Shown: piece after piece, positions 17,948 to 26,832 of the stretch
How positions within the stretch are numbered: position 1 is the stretch's first letter
How the letters are laid out: every line of letters begins with the position of its first letter
Source of the DNA: Enterococcus rivorum
GTDB taxonomy: Bacteria > Bacillota > Bacilli > Lactobacillales > Enterococcaceae
NCBI RefSeq assembly: GCF_001742285.1
Contig: NZ_MIEK01000012.1
Location: forward strand, 1-64,000
Direction of reading: 5' to 3'
Length of the DNA stretch: 64,000 nt
Program-made: the position numbers and the translations under genes
Notes under the pieces: generated by a model
What the model saw: the letters and a program-made list of their open reading frames with translations, nothing else
Databases searched by the model: none
What the model was told of the DNA's origin: nothing

Positions 17948-18460
17948 ATGGAAAGAGACTATTCTAGAAAGAAAAAATCAAACACAAAATCTTCCCCTTC
18001 TGGTTCTGCAATTGTTATTCTCTTACTTTTACTTAACACCGTTGCACTTGGAACATTAGTCGTTTTTGCTTTTTATTCATTTGACCAAGCATCAAATCAA
18101 GATCAACGTTTAAAAACAATGGAAAACAAAATTGCTTTGTTGGATAATTCTTTAAAAAAGACCTCTAATGTAGCTCTTGGTAATTCAGAAAAAAACAATT
18201 TACCTATGACAAACGGATCAAATACAACTAATTCTAGTACAAACGAAACAAATCAAGTATCTGTAGATGAGCAAAACACGCAAGAATCAAACAAAAGTGA
18301 AGGGAATTCACCTACTTCAAACAAAACTTATATTGTTCAATCTGGAGATACGCTTTCTAGTATTGCTGAAAAACATTCATTGTCTGTTGATGAATTAATG
18401 AGTAAAAATAATCTTACAGACTCAACAGTCTGGATCGGTCAATTGTTGACAACTCGTTAG
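17948..18460 (+). CDS. LysM-domain membrane-anchored protein
   Basis: This 170-residue protein has a basic N-terminus, one membrane segment (about 20-45: AIVILLLLLNTVALGTLVVFAFYSF), a short coiled region, a low-complexity Asn/Ser/Thr/Glu linker (about 75-125) and a single C-terminal LysM domain (TYIVQSGDTLSSIAEKHSLSVDELMSKNN). LysM binds N-acetylglucosamine in peptidoglycan, so the protein links membrane and cell wall; no catalytic domain is present. GAAAGGAG lies before the ATG. It stands alone on the plus strand between rlmCD and the type I restriction operon, at the left edge of the accessory island. Similar short LysM anchors are common in enterococci. Confidence 0.88.
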   Translation: MERDYSRKKKSNTKSSPSGSAIVILLLLLNTVALGTLVVFAFYSFDQASNQDQRLKTMENKIALLDNSLKKTSNVALGNSEKNNLPMTNGSNTTNSSTNETNQVSVDEQNTQESNKSEGNSPTSNKTYIVQSGDTLSSIAEKHSLSVDELMSKNNLTDSTVWIGQLLTTR

Positions 18461-18567
18461 CATTTACTGAATAATTATCACATAATAAAAATGATTAATG
18501 TGTGAAGTTAAAGAAAAGATAGATAGTACAAAATAGCTTCTGAACGACTTTTTATTTGAATTTTAAA

Positions 18568-18610
18568 GAGATGAAATCAAACTTTGAAAGTTTGATCACA
18601 TCTCCTTTTG
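18568..18610. terminator. Terminator between the LysM gene and hsdR
   Basis: GAGATGAAATCAAACTTT pairs with GAAAGTTTGATCACATCTC (18568-18604), with two mismatched bases near the base of the stem and a tight loop, then a T-rich tract. It lies between converging genes. Confidence 0.75.
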
Positions 18611-18612
18611 CT

Positions 18613-21600
18613 TTATAATAGCCCACCGACACCTTTAAATTTCTCAACAAAAACTGAAAGCTTTTGAAAGACCCTCTGTTTTTTGATTAAATATTTAGGA
18701 TTTAAGGGACTCATTTTAGGAAGAATTTCATTAATTTCTGTCCCATTTTCACTAACATATTCTTTTTTCAATGAGGCAAGGATGTATCTCTTTGCCTCAT
18801 TTTTATTAAGTTCTTCTTCTTCAATTAATTCATCAGCTTCTCTTTTTTGTGCCTTTTGCGCAAATGAAAAGAAGGAGTCAATAATACTAGCTTTATCTTG
18901 AAACTCGTCTAAATCCGTCTGATTAATAAAATCTACCACCAAACTCTCTTTCGCTCTATTTCCGATGCTTGCGCGAATAATCCGACGTATTTCCTCCACT
19001 AGAATTTCTTTATCTTTTACTTTTTTATTTTTTTCAAAAATTAGTTCAAGGATATAATCTAAATTTATTTCTTGCGATTTTAATAAATCCACTTCAAAGA
19101 CAACATCATCCCAATCAATTGACGCCTTGTCCTTTTCTTCCCCTAGTTGTTCTCGACGAATCCAATCGCGAATATCGTTATATGTAGAACGATAATCTTG
19201 AACCATCCTTTCATCAAGGATTTTGATTCCTTCCATAGCATCTATATCTTCATCACTCACATAATGAGTTTCTTTAAATGTTTCCAAAGCTTCTGGATCA
19301 TGTCTATCAACTAATTGTAGTGCTTTCAAGTTAGTAAATTCATCATAATTTTGTAATACATGTTCAACTTTCAAATACTCACCAAATAGTTTAACAAATG
19401 CTTTTTTATCTTTTTCTGTAACGATATTATCAACATTAGGGAATCGTAAATTCAACTCATCGACTACTTCCACATACCCACGTCGTGCCTCACCTGTAGA
19501 AACATCAGTGAAGCCTTCCAGATATTCTCTATAGCTTTTTTCAAGCACAACATTTTTCGTGTTTTTATCTCCAAAAAGAGTAATTGCATCAATTGTTGCT
19601 TGTTCTAGATTTCTGAAAGTAACAATATTACCGAATGTTTTTGTAGCATCATAAATGCGATTCGTTCTAGAAAATGCTTGCATTAATCCATGGTAGCGAA
19701 GGTTTTTATCAACAAATAGAGTGTTCAAAGTCGGCGCATCAAACCCTGTTAAAAACATTCCGACAACAATCAAAAGATCAACTTCCTGCTTTTTAACTCT
19801 TTTCGCAAGATCTCTATAATAATTTTGGAACCCCTTACTATCCACACCAAAATTAGTTGAAAACAGCCTATTATAATCTTTAATAGCTAAAGTCAAAAAC
19901 TCCTTAGCACTACTCTCCATTGCTGTTGGTTCAAACGTTTCATCTGGAATTTCACCAATAGCCTGTTGCTCTTCATTTGCTGTAAAAGAAAAGATGGTGG
20001 CAATCTTTATAGGTTTATCACTATTCTTTTGCAACTCTTTTAATGATTCATAGTATAACTTTGCTGCATCAACACTGCTTACAGCAAACATAGCATTAAA
20101 ACCATTTGTACCAATTCCAGAACGATGCGTTTTCACTCTAAAATTAGTTAGAATGTACTTAGAGACTTCCTTAATTCTTTCAGGGTGTAACAACGCTTCC
20201 TTCGTCTCAGCCGCTGACAATTTTTTTTCGTCTTGTTCCATCTCTAGAGTTTTAAATCTCGGGCGAACGTCATTATAATCCACTTTAAACTTAAGAACTT
20301 TCTCATCCCTAATTGCATCCGTAATCACGTATGAATGTAGTTCGCGTCCAAATACTGAAGCAGTCGTTTCAGCTCCCAGTGCATTTTCAGGAAAGATAGG
20401 TGTCCCTGTAAAGCCAAATTGATAGTACTTCTTGAACTTCTGATTAATATTTTTTTGTGCTTCACCAAACTGCGAACGATGTGCCTCATCAAAAATGAAA
20501 ACGACCTGTTTGTCATAAATTGGTAAATCTGCTTCATCTTTTATAAGATTATTTAATTTTTGAATCGTAGTAACAATAATTTTATTGTCATCATTTTCAA
20601 TATTGCGTTTCAGCCCAGCTGTATTTTCTGAACCATTTACACTATCCGGTGAAAAACGCTGGTATTCCTTCATTGTTTGATAATCCAAATCTTTTCGATC
20701 AACTACAAAAAATACTTTATTGATAAAATCAAGTTCCGTCGCCAATCGAGCCGCTTTAAAACTTGTCAGGGTTTTACCTGAACCCGTTGTATGCCAAATG
20801 TATCCCCCACTTTCGGGCGTTTTCCAATTCTTTACTTCATAAGAGCTTTTAATTTTCCACAAAATTCTCTCTGTCGCAGCTATTTGGTAAGGACGCATAA
20901 TTAATAAAGTATTACTTGAATCGAAGACTGAATAGTGCAATAACACACTCAAAAGCGTATTTTTTTGAAAAAAAGTTGCAGTAAAATCCTTTAAATCTTT
21001 AATTAACGTATTGTCTGCTTTTGCCCAATTCATCGTAAAATCAAAACTATTCTTATCTCGCTTTGTCGTATTTGCAAAATAACGCGTATCAGTACCATTT
21101 GAAATAACAAATAATTGCAAATATTTGTAGAGGGAATGTTGACTGTTGAAGCTCTCTTTACTATATCGGTTGACCTGATTAAAGGCTTCTCGAATTGCAA
21201 CACCGCGTTTCTTTAATTCCACCTGAACCAATGGTAATCCATTCACTAAAATAGTAACATCATACCTATTTGCTTGAGCTCCTGTTTGCTGAAACTGTGA
21301 AATTACTTGAACTTTATTTTTAGCTATCTTTACTTTGTCCACTAGATAAATATTTTGAATATGCCCATCATCAAAGACAAAATCATACACATAGTTATTA
21401 TGAATTTTGCGTGTTTTATCTAAAGAACTATCACTGGGCTTGTCAAGGTATTCCTCACAAAATCTGATCCATTCCGCCTCATTAAATAGAGTGTCATTAA
21501 GTATCTGAAGTTGCTCCCGTATATTGCTGAGCATTGCTTCTGGTGTCGTTAATTGAGGCAAATACTCATAGCCTTGATTCATTAAGTCTTGTATGAACTC

Positions 21601-21720
21601 CTTCTCAAGAGAAGACTCTGTTTGATAAATAGCAGATGCTTCATGTAGAACGGAGTATTTTGTGTATTTATCTAAGACTATAAAATTATTTGATTCTGCA
21701 ATAGGTTTATACTCTGTCAT
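18613..21720 (-). CDS. hsdR: Type I restriction endonuclease subunit R
   Basis: This 1035-residue motor/nuclease subunit of a type I restriction-modification complex translocates unmethylated DNA and cuts it at a distance. The N-terminal PD-(D/E)xK nuclease includes [10 protein letters not shown] (about 165-172). The helicase core has Walker A in WHTTGSGKT (about 309-317), the DEAH-type motif FIFDEAHRS (about 410), and the later [25 protein letters not shown] and QAFSRTNR motifs. The length is normal. It follows prrC by 37 bp with GAGGAGGG before the ATG. Layout and partner genes resemble type IC systems. All motifs look intact, so the enzyme is probably active. Confidence 0.95.
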   Translation of the reverse strand: MTEYKPIAESNNFIVLDKYTKYSVLHEASAIYQTESSLEKEFIQDLMNQGYEYLPQLTTPEAMLSNIREQLQILNDTLFNEAEWIRFCEEYLDKPSDSSLDKTRKIHNNYVYDFVFDDGHIQNIYLVDKVKIAKNKVQVISQFQQTGAQANRYDVTILVNGLPLVQVELKKRGVAIREAFNQVNRYSKESFNSQHSLYKYLQLFVISNGTDTRYFANTTKRDKNSFDFTMNWAKADNTLIKDLKDFTATFFQKNTLLSVLLHYSVFDSSNTLLIMRPYQIAATERILWKIKSSYEVKNWKTPESGGYIWHTTGSGKTLTSFKAARLATELDFINKVFFVVDRKDLDYQTMKEYQRFSPDSVNGSENTAGLKRNIENDDNKIIVTTIQKLNNLIKDEADLPIYDKQVVFIFDEAHRSQFGEAQKNINQKFKKYYQFGFTGTPIFPENALGAETTASVFGRELHSYVITDAIRDEKVLKFKVDYNDVRPRFKTLEMEQDEKKLSAAETKEALLHPERIKEVSKYILTNFRVKTHRSGIGTNGFNAMFAVSSVDAAKLYYESLKELQKNSDKPIKIATIFSFTANEEQQAIGEIPDETFEPTAMESSAKEFLTLAIKDYNRLFSTNFGVDSKGFQNYYRDLAKRVKKQEVDLLIVVGMFLTGFDAPTLNTLFVDKNLRYHGLMQAFSRTNRIYDATKTFGNIVTFRNLEQATIDAITLFGDKNTKNVVLEKSYREYLEGFTDVSTGEARRGYVEVVDELNLRFPNVDNIVTEKDKKAFVKLFGEYLKVEHVLQNYDEFTNLKALQLVDRHDPEALETFKETHYVSDEDIDAMEGIKILDERMVQDYRSTYNDIRDWIRREQLGEEKDKASIDWDDVVFEVDLLKSQEINLDYILELIFEKNKKVKDKEILVEEIRRIIRASIGNRAKESLVVDFINQTDLDEFQDKASIIDSFFSFAQKAQKREADELIEEEELNKNEAKRYILASLKKEYVSENGTEINEILPKMSPLNPKYLIKKQRVFQKLSVFVEKFKGVGGLL

Positions 21721-21757
21721 CGGCTTCCCTCCTCATCGCATGCTCTTTCTTAGGCTC

Positions 21758-22942
21758 TTACTTAAATTTGTAATTGTCATTTAGCTGCTCCAATAGATAT
21801 TGTAATACACGTTCATCTGCAGGTGATAATTCAATCAATTCGTCTCCCGAATGTTTAGAATGACTAGCTATGTTAATAATTCTACTTTCATATGGATTAG
21901 CTCGACCATCTTCTTGTTGAGGTAGAAGCTCACCCCAATTTTGATAGCCTAAGAACGTTGAAGTTTTTTCTAAAATATTTCTAAGAAAATTAAAATGATA
22001 CTTTTTTAATTGTTGTGTTTCAATCGCTTTTTCAATTTCAGACTTTAAGAACAGATGATAAGAAAAAGGAGAATCATTTCCCTGAGGAGTCAACTCATAC
22101 TCGTTATGTTCATCTTTTTTTAGAATGTATTTTTTATAGGTCCCTTTTTTAAGCTCGTTATGGAGCACATTATAGAAAAGAGGGTTATGGGTTGTAATAA
22201 TAAACTTTAGATTAGACCGACTAGATTTTACTAATTGTGCTAAATTCACCGCTAGTTCAATCAAGTGATTTTCGTCCAATGAGCTGACAGGATCATCGAT
22301 AAATACATATTCTAATTCATTAAACTGATTTGTTTCTCGATCCATCTCATCTGGGACGTTCAATACACTGACTACCTCTTCAAGCAAAGAATAAAAAACA
22401 CTCCAAACAAAACAGCTTTCTTCCCCCTTAGAAATTTTAATATTACTGGAACGCTCATCATTTCCACGTTCGTAAGAGAATGTTATTTCTGTAAACGCGG
22501 GAACTATCGTATCGCTTCCATCCTCTTTCGTAATAGTATAGTTTGCATTAAAATGCGGGGCTAATTTTTCATTTGTATAATGTTGAAACGTCCTAATGAC
22601 ATTGCCATCTTGACCTTGTTCTTCAAAAATCCATTTTGTGAAGTCATTAGGATGTATTTTTAATTTTGGTTCTGCGCTATTTAATAGGTCATTATCCCAG
22701 TAAAACAAATCTTCTGTAAAAGCATTATAATAAAGAATTTTCCTACTGCTTGCAAGTTCCATGTCTTGATTGTTTGAATCATCTATCAACGTCTTAAACA
22801 CTCTTGAAAGCCTAGTCTTTCCTGTGCCGTTAAAAGCATAAATCAATTGTACCTTTACTTCGTTTTCATTTGATGCTTGCGCCCTTGATCTATGTCTTGC
22901 ATCTTTTAATTCTTGTGCAATTTGATTTAAATTTTTTCCCAT
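21758..22942 (-). CDS. prrC: PrrC-type anticodon nuclease (tRNA-Lys ribonuclease)
   Basis: This 394-residue protein closely resembles Escherichia coli PrrC (396 residues) in length, opening ([12 protein letters not shown]) and layout. It has an ABC-like ATPase part, with Walker [11 protein letters not shown] (36-45), signature ISKGEES (170-176), Walker [15 protein letters not shown] (213-226) and H-loop THNP. The C-terminal nuclease part keeps the catalytic triad: Arg321 and Glu325 in RNILEK, and His361 in ASHS. PrrC stays silent while bound to its type I restriction complex; when a phage inhibits restriction it cleaves the anticodon loop of tRNA-Lys. The gene sits between hsdS and hsdR exactly as in the E. 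coli prr locus, starting one base after the hsdS stop, with AGAGGTG inside hsdS. Confidence 0.9.
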   Translation of the reverse strand: MGKNLNQIAQELKDARHRSRAQASNENEVKVQLIYAFNGTGKTRLSRVFKTLIDDSNNQDMELASSRKILYYNAFTEDLFYWDNDLLNSAEPKLKIHPNDFTKWIFEEQGQDGNVIRTFQHYTNEKLAPHFNANYTITKEDGSDTIVPAFTEITFSYERGNDERSSNIKISKGEESCFVWSVFYSLLEEVVSVLNVPDEMDRETNQFNELEYVFIDDPVSSLDENHLIELAVNLAQLVKSSRSNLKFIITTHNPLFYNVLHNELKKGTYKKYILKKDEHNEYELTPQGNDSPFSYHLFLKSEIEKAIETQQLKKYHFNFLRNILEKTSTFLGYQNWGELLPQQEDGRANPYESRIINIASHSKHSGDELIELSPADERVLQYLLEQLNDNYKFK

Positions 22943-22943
22943 A

Positions 22944-24086
22944 TTACACCTCTATCTTCGCTTTAGGAAAAGTAAGCAGCTGCTTGCGATAATATTCGTA
23001 TTGCTTTTGTCTTGCCAAAATTTCAGCAGGTAGACCTTCTGTGAGATCATTACACAGAGTATCAAAACGGTCTAATATGTCAACAATGCGTTGTTGTTCA
23101 GAAAGTGCTGGAAGAGGAATTTCAATACTATTCAAATTTTTTTGGTTCAATTTAGGCTGAGCTGCACCTGTAATATACGGTGTTAAATCAATAGAATTTA
23201 AGTATATTTCAACATACCTTCTTGTTGCGTACTCATCAAATCTAAGTACATGTGCATGATTATTTACCCAACTTTTTCCAGAGATAGAAAATGCAATTGG
23301 TGTAGTTCGTGCTAAAAGATTTGCACCATCCTCAGATATTAAAAGATAGTCTCCCTCATAAATATAGTCTTGCACATGGTCAATAATTCCAGATGCACCA
23401 TAATACGGGATATCTCCAATTTCTCTAATACCGCTCTTAACAGGCTTTCTTTCGGAATCACAATTTTCTGCTATATTATCCAAAGTTTTCATTTGAACGC
23501 TTTTTACACTATTAAATAAATAAATTCTATAATACTCATATTGTTTTTTTCTTGCCATAAGCTCCGCTGTAAGCTCCGCTGTAAGCTCCGTGAAATTGTC
23601 CAAAATTCGGACAATTTCTGCTTGCACTGGCAATGGTGGAAGAGGAAAAACAAAATCTTCAGTCACTTTTAAAGATATCTGTGGTAGTGCCCCCATACCT
23701 GAAGCTGAATCTCTAAAAATTTGAATACTATTTTTAAGTACATAAAATAGATACTTAACCGTCACTTGTTCATCGTTAGTATATGCCCACATCTCATTTT
23801 TAAATGTAAATGGTTTTTCAAAATAGACTATATCTATGACTCCACGTGATTGAACTAAAACGGCTGGAACTCTTGTGATATTTGCATTGGGAATATCTTC
23901 TTCTTTTGCATTAACAACCGTTTTTCCTCCAGCAAAAATTTTTATTTCTCCATTTTTATTTTCAATCTCCTTCATTTTCCCAGCGGTGATAGAAGTTCCC
24001 TTTAACCTAGTAAAACAATCTTTTACTTTCTTATACTCCACCCCATCAGGGCAAAGTTCTTCAATCAATTCTTCTAATTTACTCAT
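22944..24086 (-). CDS. hsdS: Type I restriction specificity subunit S
   Basis: This 380-residue specificity subunit has two target recognition domains (about 15-150 and 195-335), each followed by a conserved helical spacer. The first spacer contains the repeat [21 protein letters not shown] (about 170-190), the second [16 protein letters not shown] (about 355-372). The conserved [16 protein letters not shown] and [16 protein letters not shown] lead-ins are present. TAEL tandem repeats are typical of type IC HsdS, where their number sets the spacing of the two DNA half sites. The gene is separated from hsdM by a 2.7-kb foreign-looking module, whereas the two are normally adjacent. GGTGG lies eight bases before the ATG. 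The target sequence cannot be predicted. Confidence 0.93.
   Translation of the reverse strand: MSKLEELIEELCPDGVEYKKVKDCFTRLKGTSITAGKMKEIENKNGEIKIFAGGKTVVNAKEEDIPNANITRVPAVLVQSRGVIDIVYFEKPFTFKNEMWAYTNDEQVTVKYLFYVLKNSIQIFRDSASGMGALPQISLKVTEDFVFPLPPLPVQAEIVRILDNFTELTAELTAELMARKKQYEYYRIYLFNSVKSVQMKTLDNIAENCDSERKPVKSGIREIGDIPYYGASGIIDHVQDYIYEGDYLLISEDGANLLARTTPIAFSISGKSWVNNHAHVLRFDEYATRRYVEIYLNSIDLTPYITGAAQPKLNQKNLNSIEIPLPALSEQQRIVDILDRFDTLCNDLTEGLPAEILARQKQYEYYRKQLLTFPKAKIEV
23559..23590 (-). repeat. 12-bp tandem repeat (TAEL) in the hsdS central spacer
   Basis: On the minus strand ACAGCGGAGCTT occurs twice in tandem, preceded by a partial unit that gives TEL, so the protein reads [12 protein letters not shown]. 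In the type IC enzymes EcoR124 and EcoR124/3, a change from two to three such units lengthens the gap in the recognised DNA by one base. Confidence 0.85.
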
Positions 24087-24221
24087 TTATTCCACCATAG
24101 TTTCTATACGATTCTTTTTTATTCTCTTTTATTTTTTGAGTGTTAAATGTATCATCTATTGCGTGATTTTACTTCTTTCTACTAAGTTTCATGACTTTGT
24201 CTGAATTACAAGGTTTCACAA

Positions 24222-24484
24222 TTAGAGTCTATTTAACATTTTTCCTTGTTCTTCTAAAACTTGTGTTACTTTCTTTCCAAACTGCCCTTTTACGGTTTCC
24301 CCTAGACCGCTTGTTGCAGAAGTAATGGAACTTTTTGCACTTTCTGATTCCGTTTCTCCAGATTTTTTTGTTTTTTTCACCAAACTATCTTTTTTTGAAC
24401 AAGTGCCATTGCAGTGGCTTGAGCGCTCATTTTTTGTAAATTCTTTTTATATTCTTTTAATAGTTTTTCGATTGCTTCTAACAC
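24222..24484 (-). pseudogene. Small helical partner protein gene, frameshifted in an A7 run
   Basis: A GTG at 24482-24484 with AAGGAG nine bases upstream opens a helical reading frame (VLEAIEKLLKEYKKNLQKMSAQ...). It hits a stop soon after an A7 tract (T7 at 24390-24396 on the plus strand). Adding one base there restores a frame continuing KKDSLVKKTKKSGETESES to QVLEEQGKMLNRL and a TAA at 24222-24224, about 87 residues in total. Position and character suit a second WXG100-like or Lap-type partner of the lipase upstream. It is either a real mutation, a slippage-controlled gene or a sequencing error; the sequence alone cannot tell. Confidence 0.6.
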
Positions 24485-24499
24485 GTAATCATACTCCTT

Positions 24500-24811
24500 T
24501 TACGGTTTAGTTTGTTCTTGAAGTTTTTTACGATAGGCTTGTTCCGCTTCGTCTTCTTTTAACGAAAGGGTTCGTTTCTCTCTGTCTAATTCTGAGAAAA
24601 AATTTTCTTCAAGACGTGATAGTTCACGCCTTGCCCATTCCATCGGCTCATTTGTTTCACCAAATCGTTGTATTTGCCGTTGCATTTCAGAATATGTATC
24701 ATTCGTTGCTTGTTCCGCTTGTCGCCTAATTCTTGTCAATGCATCAGATTCTTCTTCAAGTTGTCGTCTCGTTTCTTGATAATCCGCTAATGCTTGCTCT
24801 TCTTGATTCAT
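24500..24811 (-). CDS. Small helical T7SS-effector partner (DUF3958-like)
   Basis: This 103-residue, highly charged, all-helical protein carries long Glu/Arg/Gln-rich stretches (YQETRRQLEEESDALTRIRRQ and RRELSRLEENFFSELDREKR), i.e. a helical hairpin. It has no signal peptide. Its size, place next to a putative secreted effector and composition resemble the DUF3958 or Lap-type chaperone/targeting proteins of LXG-type type VII secretion effectors. The family call is from pattern only. It begins 19 bp after the lipase stop with AAGGAGC-type spacing, on the same strand, and is followed 15 bp later by a second small helical frame that is broken. The inferred role is to pair with the helical end of the lipase for export. 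Confidence 0.65.
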   Translation of the reverse strand: MNQEEQALADYQETRRQLEEESDALTRIRRQAEQATNDTYSEMQRQIQRFGETNEPMEWARRELSRLEENFFSELDREKRTLSLKEDEAEQAYRKKLQEQTKP

Positions 24812-24830
24812 ACTCGTGTCGCTCCTTTTT

Positions 24831-26204
24831 TTAGGCGAGTTGTCTCGCTAATTCTTGGTCTCGTTGAACTAATTCACCTATTTTTGCAGTAATGTCTTTG
24901 GTTAAGGAACTAAATTTACTACTCATTCGATGCGCCAAACTTAGCTTTTCTTGAAATTCTTGCGAAGGAATCGTTACCATTGTTTGTTCCGTGCACCCCA
25001 TTGCCTGCATAGCATCTAAAACTTCACCATAAGATAAGTCAGGACAATTACTTTGAATTGTTGAACGTCCTTCTTGCCACATTTCTTCTAATTCCCTAAC
25101 GGCATCTTTATACAGCTTTACAACGTTCTCCATTGCCATATCAAATTTTGAAGATGCAAGCTTCACAATGGTTAGCGCTTGGCTATCGTCTAAATAGATT
25201 TGTTCATTTCCAGATAAACCGCCACCGCTTTTCGTTAGTTTTTTTCGCAGTACATTTAATTTTGTAAAACTATCGATTTGCGTTTGAAGCCACTCATTTT
25301 CTTTTTTTAAGCGTTGATACTCTTTTTTACCGCCCATTTTATCTACACCATAATGATCTAATCTGCGCATCTGGATATTATTTTCAACTATACTTTGCGC
25401 TAAAAGAGTTTGTTCGATTGAGATACCACCATTCAAATTAGAATAAACGACGATATCACCGTATTTGTTAATATAATTCCCTTTTTTATCTACTTGAAAC
25501 TGATCTAATGAATGACCAGCTGTTCGCCACCATGGATTGTCAATACCTATACTTAAAAAAGGTATTTTTTTCCGACCACCGGTTAACACACCACTTGTCA
25601 CGGCATCCGTTGTATCGAAAAGATTCACAATCGTTCCTTTGTACTGCTTAATCTGTTCATCTGATAATCCAGACCCAGCAGCGCCATAAGTAAATGCATT
25701 GTATCCTAATAACACCGCAACATAAATGGCTTCTGCACCACCTAACGAATGTCCTGTGGTTCCAATCGTAAAGCCATTTTCTTTTGGATATTTTCGTTCA
25801 ATTTCATTAGCATAATCTAGCGCGGAAGAGAACGCTCCATTTTCATATTTTGCATTCATACCAATTTCTATGAAATCTGTTGTCCAATCCTTAAAGCTAC
25901 TTGTTCCTGCATACACGATTGTTATATCTTTTTTTACGACTGATTTTGGATAGCCTGGCACCTTTTCTAATCTTTTCTCTATTTTATATTCATCTTTAAT
26001 TTCCGCTACCGTCATAGCTTGCATACTATTTTTTCTTGGGATAGATTCTGTTTTTAAGGTATCTTTGTTTGTGTCTATGGTATCTAAAACTAAATATTTG
26101 TCATCTACTACTCGGTCACCAACTTGAACGTTATTACTTTCCACTTGGTAAGACTCATTCGATAATTTGTTATAGTCGTCTAATTCTTTTTGTACATTAG
26201 CCAT
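24831..26204 (-). CDS. Lipase-domain protein with C-terminal helical domain, candidate T7SS toxin (TslA-like)
   Basis: This 457-residue protein has an alpha/beta-hydrolase lipase domain (about 65-255) with nucleophile elbow GHSLGG (151-156, Ser153), acid Asp197 or Asp200 (LFDTTDAV) and His231 (TAGHSLDQ). The first strand ends VYAGTSSFKDW, the oxyanion region. No signal peptide is present. The C-terminal 160 residues are helical (KKEYQRLKKENEWLQTQI, then LVQRDQELARQLA). A lipase first and an LXG-like helical part second is the reverse layout described for the Staphylococcus aureus type VII toxin TslA, a phospholipase acting on rival membranes. It starts two bases after a membrane-anchored putative immunity protein and is followed by two small helical genes, as in tsl loci. 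No secretion genes lie in the window. Confidence 0.75.
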   Translation of the reverse strand: MANVQKELDDYNKLSNESYQVESNNVQVGDRVVDDKYLVLDTIDTNKDTLKTESIPRKNSMQAMTVAEIKDEYKIEKRLEKVPGYPKSVVKKDITIVYAGTSSFKDWTTDFIEIGMNAKYENGAFSSALDYANEIERKYPKENGFTIGTTGHSLGGAEAIYVAVLLGYNAFTYGAAGSGLSDEQIKQYKGTIVNLFDTTDAVTSGVLTGGRKKIPFLSIGIDNPWWRTAGHSLDQFQVDKKGNYINKYGDIVVYSNLNGGISIEQTLLAQSIVENNIQMRRLDHYGVDKMGGKKEYQRLKKENEWLQTQIDSFTKLNVLRKKLTKSGGGLSGNEQIYLDDSQALTIVKLASSKFDMAMENVVKLYKDAVRELEEMWQEGRSTIQSNCPDLSYGEVLDAMQAMGCTEQTMVTIPSQEFQEKLSLAHRMSSKFSSLTKDITAKIGELVQRDQELARQLA

Positions 26205-26206
26205 AA

Positions 26207-26710
26207 TTATTCTACCCCTTTGTTGTTGTAGATAATGTTTTCTTCAGACATCTTTTTGTCAGTACTTTTTTCTTTTCTTTCTAAAATATATCCGTTTCGG
26301 TTATTCCCAGAATTGAAACTGTACAACCATTTCCCTGTTTCTGCAGAAATGGTGCTTAATGTCGTATCGTCTGAGTACACATTATTGATTTTAAAATTAA
26401 CGACTAAACCCTTCATCGGCCCAACAGAAAACCCTGTAAATTCTATTTTTTGTATGTCTGAGTATTTAGCTATCTCATCTACATGTTTAGAATATTCCGG
26501 AAACGTCATTTTCCCACTATCATATTCCTTATCTAATTGTTCTAATTCTTCTTTGTTAAACGTGTAAAGTTGGTAGTTGTTATACAAATAATTAGCCAAA
26601 TCTGTTTGAATATCATGTAATTCTGCTAAATCCTTTTCTCTTTTCATATACCATACTCCTCCAATGACTATTAAAATTACGATACCTAAACCAATCAGTT
26701 TTTTGTTCAT
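26207..26710 (-). CDS. Membrane-anchored protein, candidate immunity protein of the lipase
   Basis: This 167-residue protein has an N-terminal membrane anchor (MNKKLIGLGIVILIVIGGVWYMKRE), no lipobox Cys, and an outer domain in which IQKIEFTGFSVGPMKGLVVNFKINN resembles the DUF1433/DUF1310 type of small surface proteins found beside type VII effectors; that likeness is approximate. A lipase active on membranes outside the producing cell needs an immunity protein outside the membrane, which fits this topology. AAGGAG lies seven bases before the ATG, and the stop is two bases before the lipase gene, implying tight co-expression. It is the first gene of the module inserted between hsdM and hsdS. 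Confidence 0.6.
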   Translation of the reverse strand: MNKKLIGLGIVILIVIGGVWYMKREKDLAELHDIQTDLANYLYNNYQLYTFNKEELEQLDKEYDSGKMTFPEYSKHVDEIAKYSDIQKIEFTGFSVGPMKGLVVNFKINNVYSDDTTLSTISAETGKWLYSFNSGNNRNGYILERKEKSTDKKMSEENIIYNNKGVE

Positions 26711-26832
26711 TTTTTTCTCCTTAAAGTAAGAGTAAGTTAACTATATCATATCAATCCCATCTCGGAAATTACCTGTATAATATATTTATTCTCTATCTGT
26801 ATCCGAACACTTCCCTTTTAAAATTTAACTCC

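Noticed and set aside
21758-22942. RloC or generic AAA nuclease identity for the ATPase in the restriction locus
   Set aside because: RloC is much larger and has a coiled-coil zinc hook; this protein is 394 residues and matches PrrC in opening, motifs and triad.
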